The notes below the pieces were generated by a model. The model was not told where the DNA came from. It did no database searches and saw nothing but the letters and a program-made list of their open reading frames with translations. From positions 124,001 to 188,000 of the forward strand of contig NZ_VAUV01000005.1 of assembly GCF_005780165.1 (NCBI RefSeq): a DNA stretch of 64,000 nt, in the 5' to 3' direction. The stretch comes from Phragmitibacter flavus (GTDB lineage: Bacteria; Verrucomicrobiota; Verrucomicrobiia; Verrucomicrobiales; Verrucomicrobiaceae). Positions 28,174 to 37,677 of this stretch are shown piece after piece; positions within the stretch are counted from its first letter, which is position 1, and each line of letters opens with the position of its first letter. Made by a program: the position numbers and the translations under genes.

Positions 28174-31100
28174 ATGAGCGAGGAATCTGTCTACGTGGCG
28201 TTCACAACCGCTAACACCAACTCTGGTTCAGTTGTTTTTGGTGATCCTGAAGCATATGACCTGCCTTCAGATGCAACCGTCCTCCAGTTCGATTTTCCTG
28301 ATGAGGACCTGGAGGTGACGCCTGGCCAATGGTTGCAAGCTTTGGAGTCCAATAGTAGTTCAATGGACCTGCTTTCCGAACAAGGAATTTACGTTGGCAT
28401 CAGCCCAACTCCCGGAACACTGGTTTCTGTCGACGATGACGTGCCCCAATTGGATCCCGGGGCCAATTCGATCAACTATACGACAACTTCCGACGATGGA
28501 GTCATCACGCTCTATAAAACAGAGCCTCCGCCTCCAAGCTCTTCATCCAGTCAGTCAAGCTCTTCGTCCAGTCAGTCAAGCTCTTCGTCCAGCTTACCTA
28601 GCTCTTCGGCTCCCCACTCTTCGAGTTCCGCAACTCCTCCCTCATCCAGTTCTTCGGCTCCGCCACCGGCATCAAGTTCCTCGACACCCCCGCCTAGTTC
28701 CTCGGCAACGCCTCCACCCAGCTCTTCGGCAACGCCCCCACCCAGCTCTTCGGCTACGCCCCCACCCAGCTCTTCGGCTACGCCCCCACCCAGCTCTTCG
28801 GCTACGCCCCCACCCAGCTCTTCGGCTACGCCCCCACCCAGCTCTTCGGCTACGCCCCCACCCAGCTCTTCGGCTACGCCCCCACCCAGCTCTTCGGCTA
28901 CGCCCCCACCCAGCTCTTCGGCTACGCCCCCACCCAGCTCTTCGGCTACGCCACCGCCCAGCTCTTCGGCTACGCCACCGCCCAGCTCTTCGGCTACGCC
29001 ACCGCCCAGCTCTTCGGCTACGCCACCGCCCAGCTCTTCGACTACGCCCCCACCCAGCTCTTCGGCTCCAACATCATCAAGCTCCTCGGCTCCAACGTCA
29101 TCAAGCTCCTCGGCTCCAACGTCATCAAGCTCCTCGGCTCCAACGTCATCAAGCTCCTCGGCTCCAACGTCATCAAGTTCTTGGGCTCCGCCACCATCAA
29201 GCTCCTCTTCTAGTTCAGCTAATCCGCCGGAGCCTCCCCCCTCTGATGAGACACCAGACCCTCCGGAAGAGGCTCCGCTTGACGAAATGCCCGAAGACCC
29301 AGTTGTTCCGCCACTCCCTCCTGAGAAGCCGAATGAACCCGAAGATCTGCCCCCGCTGCCCTTTCAACCACGGCCTCGGGGAAGGGAAGAACCACAGACG
29401 CCACCTTGGGAAGCCCCTCAGGCGGAACGTCCGAAGGCACCAAAGCAGCCAAAGGATCCCAATCAACCTGATCTCGACCCAAACAAATCAGATCCCACCA
29501 ATCCCTCACCCGAGGCATCTGAGCCGACGCAACCCGGTAACGCAGGCTCACCTCCCGGCACAAGCGGTTGCCCAGTACGCTATTCCTCCGGGCAGCTGCA
29601 GTTTGAAGAAACCGATCTCTCTCTAAAAACGTTCGGACTCAATTGGGGGCATTCCCGGTCCTACGCCAATCGACTCAATACGAATGCCGTCGGGCTCAAT
29701 GGAAGCTCGTGGCTTGTCGGCCAGTCCACCTCGTTGTTTTTTGATAGCACCCAAAGTGGCGGTGGTCCGGCAAAGATCTGCATGGTCAGCAGTGGAAACA
29801 ACAACCTGTGGACTACCCGCCAACCAAACGGCTCCTATAAATCCACCTTCGTGGTAAATCAGAATATCAACCATGATACTCAGCAAGGCGAGTATGTTTG
29901 GAAGAGCACTAAAGGAACTCGGCTCTCTTTTTACGACCAGTCTTCTTCCCATCCATCCGCGCTACAGGGTAAACTAAAAGCGGTAGTAATGAAAAGCGGC
30001 GCCCACGTCGCCATTAGCTACGACAGCGCGCACCGGCCTTCACATGTGGATCGAACCCACGGCTCACAAAACAGCCGTTTCGGATATCAATATTTCGCCC
30101 CGAATGCAGACTTTCAAGGCTACCTTTCGGGTGTCAATTTCGAAATAGACCAGGTCCCCGTGCAGAGGGCTAGCTATGGCTATCACAGTGGTAGTACCGG
30201 AGGTTCTTACGGTGATCTCCGCACCGTAGTGACGGAAAATTTTGACGTTGCCACCAATTCATGGAAGGCCATCAATCACAAACATTACCGCTATTACACA
30301 TCAAACGGCGGCACCGGCTTCACTCATGGGTTAAAGTACGTGATTCGCGACACGGCCTATCAGCGAATGGTCAATGCAGGCCATCAGCCTGAAACCGCTC
30401 CAGAAGAAGTTCTTGCTGAGTTCGCGGACTTCTATTTTGAATACGACAGCTTGCAGCGGGTCAGCTTGGAAAGACTGCGCGGCGGCACCCAGGAGTTTAC
30501 TTTTCAATACGGGAGCAATCCTGTGCAGCCGAGTTTGGATGACGTCAACATCTGGAACACACGCACGGTTGAAAATCTGCCCGATGGCAGCCAAAATCGT
30601 GTTTACACCAACAAGGCAGGCAAGGTAATCCTGCACGTGCATGAAGACCTTGTGACGTCACGAAAATGGTATCAGTACACCCAGTACAACTCTCAGTTTC
30701 AAGCGATACTCCAGGCGTCCCCGGCTGCTATTGCGTCGGTCACAGAACCCACTCCCGGTTCCCCCTCCACCCTCACTGTCACTCTCAAAGCTGACGCTGG
30801 GCTCATCCACGAATACAGTTACTACACCAGCACCAATCCAACCACCGGTGCCGTAGCGGACCAGCTTGAGAAGTTCTCCGTCAAAGAGGGCTCTAGCGGC
30901 CTTGCTAGCAGTTTGCGCTCCTGGGAATATGACGTACATCAGGCCTTTGGGGACGAAATCTATCCGATCCGTGCGGTCACTCATTATCCTGAAGCGCACA
31001 ACTCCACAATTGGATACCGCACGTCCTTTGCCTACAGTTGGTATACCGACGGCAACGCGAATGCCACTTTCCAGGTTCGAGAAAAGATCTCCACGATGCC

Positions 31101-34100
31101 AGTGGTGTCTCCTACTCAGCGCGGCACCGGAGTGGCGGACGTGTTGCGTCAGCAATACAGTGAATCCGGCCTGGCCACGTGGGCAATGAACGCTCGCGGC
31201 GTCATTTTTTACCGGGCCTACGACCCTGCCAACAGTGCCGTGACGCAATGGATTCAGGACGTGGACACTTCTCAGATGAGCGGAGTGCCAGCCGGATGGT
31301 CCACACTCTCCGGTTTCGGCAAACACCTCGTCACCGACTTCATCAATGACAATATTGGACGCACCCTGCGTGTGGTGCGACCGTCCGTTGACGTTGACCC
31401 TGGCAGCGTTGGCGAAACTGGCGTCTCAGCCATCGCAGTCCGCCCCGTTTATTACTACGATTACCGCGATAGCACTGCACAAGTATGGAGCGCTGTCGGT
31501 TGGCTCACGGGCACGTTGGAAGCCCCCTCCTGGCACCTGTTCGGCCCGGTGCTGCTGCGACTGACCGATCAAAATGACCGCGTCCTAGACGAAATTAGGG
31601 CAACACCGCTGGTCGTTGACCAGCCTCTCAGCCCTGACACCTTTCAGAGTAATGGTGCGCTTCCGTCCCAAGAATTGTGGGTGAGTTGGACCGATTACGA
31701 ACGCGATGCCTGGGGTCGAGTGGTCCAGGCCCGGGTGTTCCACGATATCCCCCTTTCAGGAAGCGGTGTCGAAGGACAACACTACGATGCCGTCCGATTC
31801 TACTATGACCTTCAGGGCCGTTTGCGTAAACAAGTCTCACCGGGCGGGACCATCACTCGCACCGTTGTGGACACGCGTGGTCTGCCCACCGCGACTTGGG
31901 TAGGTACAAACGACGCGGGTGCCACGGACAACGACCCCTCAGGAGGAGAGGCCAGTGGAAACAACATGAAGATGGTATGGCGAGGCATCTTTGACAACGG
32001 GAATGATGGCGGGAATGGCAACCTGACAGAGTCGATGCAGGTGCTGAACGACACTCCCGCCGGGGGCGTGACCCAGTTCAGCTACGACTATCGGAACCGG
32101 ACTGTGCAGCAGAACACCAGCGACGGATTTCGTGTCTTCTTCCAAACCACGTTGTATGACAATCTGGGCCGACCCCTAACCTCAAGCCGTTATCATACCA
32201 GTGTCACCATCGCCAACCGAACCCACGAGGAGACGGTGGCTTATGACTCGCTGGGCCGGGCTTACGAAGGTAAAGTATTTGTGGTCAATCCCAACGGAAC
32301 CCTCGGCAGCCCGCTAGTCAGTGGCGTCTGGTATGACCCCAGTGGGAACGTCATAAAACAGATTGCGAAGGGCTCGAAAGCGGTCGTCAAGAATGTGTTC
32401 GACTCACTTGACAGAACAGTCGTGAGCTATCTGGTGGCGGAAGACGCTTCGAGTGCACCGGACAACACCAACAACGTCAGTTTGGACGTGGTGATCCAAC
32501 AGGATGAATTCGTCTACAACGACTGCGGAGACACCCTCGCCGCAGTGAATCGCTCCCGCTTCGATGATGCCACCGGCACGGGACACCTGCAAGGACCATC
32601 TGGCAGCGAACCAAAGTCGCGCGATAATTACACATTCCTCTATCCCGACCCCAGCGGTCGCCTCTGCTGGCAGGCGCAACTGGGCACCCATGGCGGAACC
32701 GTCCCAACACGTCCCGGTGTGCACCCCCCATCTTCGGATACCACGCTGGTCACCGAGTGGCAGTACGCCGCCGACAGCGCGGTGGCCAAAATCATTGATC
32801 CTAAAGGGGTTGACACCACCGTACTACGCGATGCCGCAGGACGGCGCATCCAGCAAACCGACAACGCCGCAGGCAGCACTACTGGGCAGCAAACCTCGCA
32901 GTACGAATATGCTCCCGACGGTGGCTTGAGCATTCTGCGCGTACTCAACGCCACCACCGGCAATCAGGTCACCACCTGGACCTATGGAACCAACCCAGCC
33001 ACCAGCAAAGTGGCAAGGACGGATCTGCCAGTCAGCAAGACCTCCCCAACAGGCAAGGTGTATTCCCAGACCTACAACCGCCAAGGAGTTGTGGAGTCGA
33101 CCACAGACCCCAACGGCACCTTTCATCTCTATATCTACGATTTGATGGGACGGCTGATCCAAAACCACACACCTGTGATTGGGAGTGGCGTTGATGGCAG
33201 TGTCCGACTACTCGGCACCGAATACGATACACATGGCAGAGCCTTCCGTCTCACCAGCTACAGTGCGACGTCTGCAATTGTCAATCAGGTGGTCCGCGGC
33301 TTCAACGGCATCGGTTGTCTCACCACGGAATACCAGAGCCACGGCGGTGCGGTGACAGTATCCACGCCACGGGTACAATACCAATGCACCAGTGCCACCG
33401 ACAACATCCAACGCCGGACCAGCATCACCTATCCCAACGGAAGGCAATTGGACTATGAATACGGTTCCAGCGGCGGCATTGACGATGTGCTTAACCGCGT
33501 GCAGTCCGTGCACGACGATGACCTCACCGTCCTTGCGGAGTATCAACACGTTGGCTTGGGCCTGCCGTCTATCACCACGCTGCCACAACCTGGCATCGAA
33601 CAGCGTTGGAAGAAATTGGCCGGTGATCCCAACGGTGACGGAGGCGACCCCTACACCGGCTACGACCGGTTCACCCGCGTGATCCGCTCCCACTGGCTCA
33701 AACCTGCAACGACGCCAGTATCCTTGGTGGACGCGCAATGGGGCTATGACCGCGCTAGCCTGAAGACCTGGCGGAAAGACGCACTTGCACCCAGCGGCAG
33801 CGAACAGGACCAGTATTTTTCCTACGACAACCGCTACCAAGTCACCCAACGGCAACGCGGTATACTTGACACTGGGCACACCGGCATCAGCGGCACCCCT
33901 GCTCAGCAGGAAAACTTCGGATACGATCCCGCCGGCAACTGGACCGGCTACCAGCAAACCAACGCTGGCACTTTGGACATCAACCAGAGCCGCGCCCACA
34001 ATGCCAGCAACCAGATCACCTCCATCAACAGCGTCAGTTCCGACGTCTCTTATGACGACAACGGCAACATGCTTGAAGTGCCCACGGGGGGTCAGGCGTT

Positions 34101-35418
34101 GGACGGTCCGCCACGCAAGCTGGTGTGGGATGCGTGGAATCGCTTAAGGAAGGTTTATGACGACGAGGACAATCTCATTGCCGAATACCAGTACGACGGC
34201 CAGATGCGCCGGGTGACCAGCGCCGCGGACAGCACAGTACGCCATTTTTACTACGATGACCAATGGCGTAGCGTCGAGGAGCGGCTGGACAGCATCTCCG
34301 ACGCTGTGACAAACCATGTGTGGCAGCCCGGCAATCGTTGGGAATTGATTCTGCGTGATCGTTCCACAGCGAACGACGGCACGTTTGATGAACGGCTCTA
34401 CAGCCTGAAAGACGAACTTGATCCCGTGGCATTGATCGACACGAACGGCAGTGTCGTGGAACGTTGTGCTTTTAGCGCATTTGGGAAGGCGTCATTCTTT
34501 GATGCCACTTACACAAGCCGCACAAGTTCTTCCTATGGGTGGAATTTCCTTTTTCACGGAGAATTTGCAGATGCCGAAACCAGCTGGATGAATTACGGGT
34601 TTAGGTATTATTCCACGGATTTAGGCAGGTGGTTGAACGAGGATCCGATAGGGCTTCTTGGAGGGCTCAACAGCTATTCTTTTGCAGGATCCAGTCCGAT
34701 GCGCTCGATCGACGTATTGGGATTATGTGACGAACAAAACGGTGGTTCGGAGGTGTGGGACGCAATCTCGGAATGGATGCAGGTTGGAGGAACTCAGACC
34801 GATGCGCGAGGCGTCGAACGTCCGGTTGCCGGCGCTGGTTATCCATCTGCGACAGGAAGAGGTTATGTGGATGCCTTTGGTAGTTGGCATGAAAGTTTCT
34901 GCATGTCATGCCATGGGACTACGTCGACCGCCCAGTTCAATAGAGAGCAAGCGGCATTGGCGAACGCAACTAGCTGGGGAGCTTACCTGACGGCGGAGTC
35001 TTTGAACATTTTATCCGCCGCAGTTATGGGCGGTGGTCTTAGCAGGGCGTTTGCCGCAAAGAGTGGACCAGTAGTGTATCGACAACTCAGCGCGGCTGAT
35101 CGTATCGCATTGGATGCCGGACAGCCCTTGATGCCGAAGGGCACGGGAGGAACCATACTCGACCATATTCGAAGCCAACCCACCGGCCATATCTCAGTAT
35201 CTGAAACCGCCGCAGCAACTGCCCGTTTCAACGGCGGCAATGGACTCGTGGAAATCAATGTAAACGCTGCTACTGCTGGAGGTGCCCGCTTCATTCCTCA
35301 TTCCGAAGTCCTGCAAGGGGTTGGCGCACGAGCCAATCAAATACGGAACGTGAGGGAAGCCCAAGAAGCTCTTTTTCAGGGACCGATTCCTGCCAGTGCA
35401 GTCCGACTCATCGAATAA
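28174..35418 (+). CDS. Rhs/YD-repeat polymorphic toxin with Pro/Ser-rich stalk and probable ADP-ribosyltransferase tip
   Basis: 2414 residues. Residues 1-115 are an acidic N-terminal domain without a signal peptide. Residues about 120-350 are low-complexity Ser/Pro (15 SATPPPSS-type and 5 APTSSSSS units), followed by a Pro/Glu-rich stretch to about 460. From about 468 the RHS shell begins (CPVRYSSGQLQFEETDLSL), with many YD repeats such as YDNLGRPL and YDAAGR-type blocks. The core ends with DLGRWLNEDPIGLLGG and SPMRSIDVLGL near 2187. The last about 225 residues are the variable tip. Its final part (VVYRQLS, GHISVSET, QEALFQGPIPASAV) follows the R / S-T-S-like / E order of ADP-ribosyltransferase toxins. 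An immunity candidate begins 3 bp downstream. The export route is unclear. Confidence 0.85.
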   Translation: MSEESVYVAFTTANTNSGSVVFGDPEAYDLPSDATVLQFDFPDEDLEVTPGQWLQALESNSSSMDLLSEQGIYVGISPTPGTLVSVDDDVPQLDPGANSINYTTTSDDGVITLYKTEPPPPSSSSSQSSSSSSQSSSSSSLPSSSAPHSSSSATPPSSSSSAPPPASSSSTPPPSSSATPPPSSSATPPPSSSATPPPSSSATPPPSSSATPPPSSSATPPPSSSATPPPSSSATPPPSSSATPPPSSSATPPPSSSATPPPSSSATPPPSSSATPPPSSSATPPPSSSTTPPPSSSAPTSSSSSAPTSSSSSAPTSSSSSAPTSSSSSAPTSSSSWAPPPSSSSSSSANPPEPPPSDETPDPPEEAPLDEMPEDPVVPPLPPEKPNEPEDLPPLPFQPRPRGREEPQTPPWEAPQAERPKAPKQPKDPNQPDLDPNKSDPTNPSPEASEPTQPGNAGSPPGTSGCPVRYSSGQLQFEETDLSLKTFGLNWGHSRSYANRLNTNAVGLNGSSWLVGQSTSLFFDSTQSGGGPAKICMVSSGNNNLWTTRQPNGSYKSTFVVNQNINHDTQQGEYVWKSTKGTRLSFYDQSSSHPSALQGKLKAVVMKSGAHVAISYDSAHRPSHVDRTHGSQNSRFGYQYFAPNADFQGYLSGVNFEIDQVPVQRASYGYHSGSTGGSYGDLRTVVTENFDVATNSWKAINHKHYRYYTSNGGTGFTHGLKYVIRDTAYQRMVNAGHQPETAPEEVLAEFADFYFEYDSLQRVSLERLRGGTQEFTFQYGSNPVQPSLDDVNIWNTRTVENLPDGSQNRVYTNKAGKVILHVHEDLVTSRKWYQYTQYNSQFQAILQASPAAIASVTEPTPGSPSTLTVTLKADAGLIHEYSYYTSTNPTTGAVADQLEKFSVKEGSSGLASSLRSWEYDVHQAFGDEIYPIRAVTHYPEAHNSTIGYRTSFAYSWYTDGNANATFQVREKISTMPVVSPTQRGTGVADVLRQQYSESGLATWAMNARGVIFYRAYDPANSAVTQWIQDVDTSQMSGVPAGWSTLSGFGKHLVTDFINDNIGRTLRVVRPSVDVDPGSVGETGVSAIAVRPVYYYDYRDSTAQVWSAVGWLTGTLEAPSWHLFGPVLLRLTDQNDRVLDEIRATPLVVDQPLSPDTFQSNGALPSQELWVSWTDYERDAWGRVVQARVFHDIPLSGSGVEGQHYDAVRFYYDLQGRLRKQVSPGGTITRTVVDTRGLPTATWVGTNDAGATDNDPSGGEASGNNMKMVWRGIFDNGNDGGNGNLTESMQVLNDTPAGGVTQFSYDYRNRTVQQNTSDGFRVFFQTTLYDNLGRPLTSSRYHTSVTIANRTHEETVAYDSLGRAYEGKVFVVNPNGTLGSPLVSGVWYDPSGNVIKQIAKGSKAVVKNVFDSLDRTVVSYLVAEDASSAPDNTNNVSLDVVIQQDEFVYNDCGDTLAAVNRSRFDDATGTGHLQGPSGSEPKSRDNYTFLYPDPSGRLCWQAQLGTHGGTVPTRPGVHPPSSDTTLVTEWQYAADSAVAKIIDPKGVDTTVLRDAAGRRIQQTDNAAGSTTGQQTSQYEYAPDGGLSILRVLNATTGNQVTTWTYGTNPATSKVARTDLPVSKTSPTGKVYSQTYNRQGVVESTTDPNGTFHLYIYDLMGRLIQNHTPVIGSGVDGSVRLLGTEYDTHGRAFRLTSYSATSAIVNQVVRGFNGIGCLTTEYQSHGGAVTVSTPRVQYQCTSATDNIQRRTSITYPNGRQLDYEYGSSGGIDDVLNRVQSVHDDDLTVLAEYQHVGLGLPSITTLPQPGIEQRWKKLAGDPNGDGGDPYTGYDRFTRVIRSHWLKPATTPVSLVDAQWGYDRASLKTWRKDALAPSGSEQDQYFSYDNRYQVTQRQRGILDTGHTGISGTPAQQENFGYDPAGNWTGYQQTNAGTLDINQSRAHNASNQITSINSVSSDVSYDDNGNMLEVPTGGQALDGPPRKLVWDAWNRLRKVYDDEDNLIAEYQYDGQMRRVTSAADSTVRHFYYDDQWRSVEERLDSISDAVTNHVWQPGNRWELILRDRSTANDGTFDERLYSLKDELDPVALIDTNGSVVERCAFSAFGKASFFDATYTSRTSSSYGWNFLFHGEFADAETSWMNYGFRYYSTDLGRWLNEDPIGLLGGLNSYSFAGSSPMRSIDVLGLCDEQNGGSEVWDAISEWMQVGGTQTDARGVERPVAGAGYPSATGRGYVDAFGSWHESFCMSCHGTTSTAQFNREQAALANATSWGAYLTAESLNILSAAVMGGGLSRAFAAKSGPVVYRQLSAADRIALDAGQPLMPKGTGGTILDHIRSQPTGHISVSETAAATARFNGGNGLVEINVNAATAGGARFIPHSEVLQGVGARANQIRNVREAQEALFQGPIPASAVRLIE
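28705..29184 (+). repeat. 24-bp in-frame minisatellite (14+1 and 5 units)
   Basis: Fourteen consecutive 24-bp units encoding ATPPPSSS run from 28,705 to 29,040. One variant (TTPPPSSS) occupies 29,041-29,064, and five 24-bp units encoding APTSSSSS run from 29,065 to 29,184. Most units in each block are nearly identical, with two synonymous subtypes (CCCCCACCC and CCACCGCCC), so the array expanded recently by slippage or unequal crossing-over. Because 24 is a multiple of three, copy-number change alters stalk length without breaking the frame. Confidence 0.95.
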
Positions 35419-35421
35419 GCC

Positions 35422-35676
35422 ATGCTCAGCAGTTATCCAAACGTTTACAATAGTTGCCTCGTCATCCTTCAACGCAAAGGCTTCGCCTTGAGCTACGAGA
35501 AGGAGACCGATACTTGGCTCGCCGAGATCAACGGGTTCAAGTTCAAGGCTGACAATCCAATTGAACTATTGGGTCTCGCCACGATTTACGAAGATCGGAA
35601 GCCGGAATCTGACTCCGAATACTGGTGGCAGATTAGCGACCCGTATTTGCTCGGCGAGCTTGATCCCGAGTCGTAA
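35422..35676 (+). CDS. Probable immunity protein for the Rhs toxin tip
   Basis: 84 residues, acidic, with no signal peptide. It starts 3 bp after the Rhs stop on the same strand, the standard place for the cognate immunity gene. Visible features are an alpha-helical start (YPNVYNSCLVILQRKG), a beta-rich middle (LSYEKETDTWLAEINGFKF), then PIELLGLATIYE and EYWWQISDP. I recall similar small orphan proteins beside toxins but cannot name a family. The assignment rests on position and size. Confidence 0.65.
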   Translation: MLSSYPNVYNSCLVILQRKGFALSYEKETDTWLAEINGFKFKADNPIELLGLATIYEDRKPESDSEYWWQISDPYLLGELDPES

Positions 35677-36027
35677 CGCCGCTGCCTCCGGATTCGGCGC
35701 GTTCAACCCCGCGTGGCTGAGCTTGTTGGTATGGTATCGGGGGGGCGTCTTGCGTGCTTCCCGGAGTCCTGTGGTCCGCTACCATACCCAGGCGCTGCAG
35801 CCAACGCCCCCCGCCTCGGCTCGGTGGCGTCTTCTCTGCCGTCAGGAGTCCATGACTCGCCTCGCAAGTCAGGCTCCTTCTCGTCGCGCTCCGCACCCCC
35901 TGCGCCCCGTGGCTGCGGGTGCTCCTTCGTCGCAGACCGCCTCCCCGGCCCTCGCTCCGCTCGCCCTCCGCCACCGGGCGCAGCCAACCATTGTTTGAAA
36001 AGCTCCGCGCCCCGGCCGCAGGCCCCG

Positions 36028-36071
36028 CCGTCCTGCGGCTGCTGCGCTGCCGTCCTGCGGCTGCTGCGCTG
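36028..36071. repeat. 22-bp perfect tandem duplication
   Basis: The 22-bp unit beginning GCCGTCCTGCGG occurs twice in a row without a mismatch, and a third copy begins (GCCGTC) before the sequence diverges. It lies in noncoding GC-rich DNA. Confidence 0.9.
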
Positions 36072-36089
36072 CCGTCAAGGCATCATCCC

Positions 36090-36156
36090 CGTAAAAAGTT
36101 TGGGCGACGGAGTCCTGCGAGCCATCAACACCAACCCCTCCCAAACTTTTGACGGG
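36090..36156. repeat. Long inverted repeat (15 of 16 matching, 35-base loop)
   Basis: CCGTAAAAAGTTTGGG at 36,090-36,105 pairs with the complement of CCCAAACTTTTGACGG at 36,141-36,156, with one mismatch. The arms could form a stable hairpin or be terminal repeats of a small lost element. No T-run follows, so it is not a typical terminator. Confidence 0.6.
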
Positions 36157-36278
36157 TGCCCTCCTTGACTGCTGCTCGCCCGCCGCGTGTCGTTTGGTGT
36201 TGGTTTTGCTTCGCGAAAACAAGCGTTGCTTGTCTTTGAAGGTGAAGCTGCAGAGCCGCCAAGGAAGCCGCTGCGCCG

Positions 36279-36749
36279 ATTCTTTTTTATCTGCGCCGTT
36301 GGGATGTCGAGCTGTTTTTGGACGACATCAAGACCTCGCAACGCATGGACATGCTGCGCTGCAAAAGCCCCGCGATGGTCACGCGCGAGTTGCTCATGCA
36401 CATGATCGCCTACAATCTTATTCGAGAGCTATTGGTGCAGGCGGAAAAGCGGCGTCCCGTCGGGCAGGAAGGTCGCCTCTCCTTCATAGGCACGCTTGAT
36501 CGGCTGCATCACTGGCACAGTCCATTGTGGGGCAATCCAAGTAGCAAGGTCGTTACCAAGTGACACGCCCATATGCTCGAAGACATCGCCCACTATGTGG
36601 TCCTACCAGGATCTGGACGCTACGAACCCAGGCTGGTCAAACGTCGACGGTTTTACTACTCACTTCTCACCAGTCCAAGAGCGGAAATGCGCAAGGTTCC
36701 CACTCCACCAAAATATCGCCCCAGGGCCAAACGCAAGACGTTACGTTAG
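36279..36749 (+). pseudogene. C-terminal fragment of an IS4-family transposase
   Basis: The frame reads LFYLRRWDVELFLDDIKTSQ, then MDMLRCKSPAMV and LLMHMIAYNLIREL, the C-terminal signature of IS4 transposases (Y-x2-R-W-x-VE-F-x-D-IK). After an in-frame TGA at 36,561-36,563 the same frame continues with GRYEPRLVKRRRFYYSLLTSPRAEMR, the usual IS4 tail, and ends at 36,749. The N-terminal half with most of the DDE core is missing. The internal TGA is explained by one C-to-T change of an arginine codon. The element is inactive. Confidence 0.8.
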
Positions 36750-36858
36750 TGCCATTTAAGTCTGATCCCAATTTCTTCTATTTAGACGGCCCAGGAACGT
36801 GGATTTTGGTGACGTAGTAGCCTCATGTAGAAGTAATTTCAAGAGTCTGAGCGGACCA

Positions 36859-37677
36859 TCATTGTGCTCCTGCCCTACCGCATAGAAATCCATGGTAATT
36901 TATATTACATGTTCTGAAAGTAGAAATACGCCAAGTAAAGAATTTGGCAAATTCACGCTCAACAAGAAAAAGTTTGTAGTTGTCTGTGGAACCCAAAGCC
37001 TCGAAAGATGGAAAATTAGCTTTGGTGAGCAGGTGATAGTGCCTCCGCAATGGGGAAAAAAAATCGGCGTCGCGCTCGTCCGTTGCTATATACACGGTCT
37101 TGATCTTCGGACAAATTTTTTGGAGGATTCGATGTATGTGCTCTGGGTGAGTGGCATGTTGGGTTTCCTGAAGTCGATCACTTCGCCGTGCATGAACCCA
37201 TGCAGCGCCTGGCGGAATCTGGGAAGACAGTTGATTGGCTATAGCGAGCAGAGAATTGCGAGTGGGAAGACGCACGGCAAGGTCTGCAAAGCCCGGGTAG
37301 AGGTTTTGCAACGTGTGCCTTAGCAAGGAAATACCGCCTAAGTCTTTGATCAACCAACGCTCGGATCGACCCATGAGGGATTCGTCTGGATTCACGGTCG
37401 CCAAGCTATGACCGATTTTCTCTGGGCATTGGGTCAGCACCGTGAGTGGCTGTCCGTCCACGTTCACGCGTTCAAAATCGAAATACTCGTCCAGTTGGGT
37501 GCCAATGGTCCGCCCCAGGTTATGCTTCCCTGCTAGACAAAATTCAGGGGCGATCAAGGTCCGCTGGTTGACGGCCGCCTCCTTGATCATGGCGATAAGA
37601 TTGCTTCTCTGGTGAGAAATCCCCGCACTGACTTGGAGATTGACGTAGGAGAGATAGTGCACAGGATTAGCGCGCAT
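36859..37677 (-). CDS. Fucosyltransferase-like glycosyltransferase
   Basis: 272 residues from ATG 37,677 (MRANPVHYLSYVNLQ). The open frame extends upstream but that part is not protein-like. The C-terminal half has AAWVHARRSDR, then KTVYIATDERDADFFSPLRRHYHLL. This matches the donor-binding region of GDP-fucose-dependent O-/alpha-1,6-fucosyltransferases (HxRxxD and the ATDE loop). An N-terminal VSAGISHQRSNLIAMIKEAA fits the substrate-binding GxxNQ-type loop. It stands alone between an IS4 fragment and an IS3 element, so it is probably a transferred cargo gene or a survivor of a disrupted glycan cluster. Confidence 0.65.
   Translation of the reverse strand: MRANPVHYLSYVNLQVSAGISHQRSNLIAMIKEAAVNQRTLIAPEFCLAGKHNLGRTIGTQLDEYFDFERVNVDGQPLTVLTQCPEKIGHSLATVNPDESLMGRSERWLIKDLGGISLLRHTLQNLYPGFADLAVRLPTRNSLLAIANQLSSQIPPGAAWVHARRSDRLQETQHATHPEHIHRILQKICPKIKTVYIATDERDADFFSPLRRHYHLLTKANFPSFEALGSTDNYKLFLVEREFAKFFTWRISTFRTCNINYHGFLCGRAGAQ

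Larger units (their letters stand above)
35677..36278. other. GC-rich noncoding stretch with short repeats
   Basis: About 600 bp, strongly CT/GC-rich, with overlapping ORFs on all frames that have no protein-like features. It holds a 22-bp tandem duplication (36,028-36,071) and a 16-bp near-perfect inverted repeat (36,090-36,105 with 36,141-36,156). An inverted TGGTATGGTA / TACCATACC pair lies near 35,727-35,790. The region separates the toxin-immunity pair from an IS4 fragment. It may be recombination debris, of the kind often found 3' of rhs genes. Confidence 0.55.

Noticed and set aside
28705-29184. Possible CRISPR array
   Set aside because: The repeat units are contiguous with no unique spacers and stay in the coding frame of a larger protein.
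28394-29626. 410-codon Arg/His-rich open frame
   Set aside because: It is the +1 frame of the Ser/Pro repeat of the Rhs gene; its composition simply mirrors the 24-bp repeat and no start context or homology supports it.
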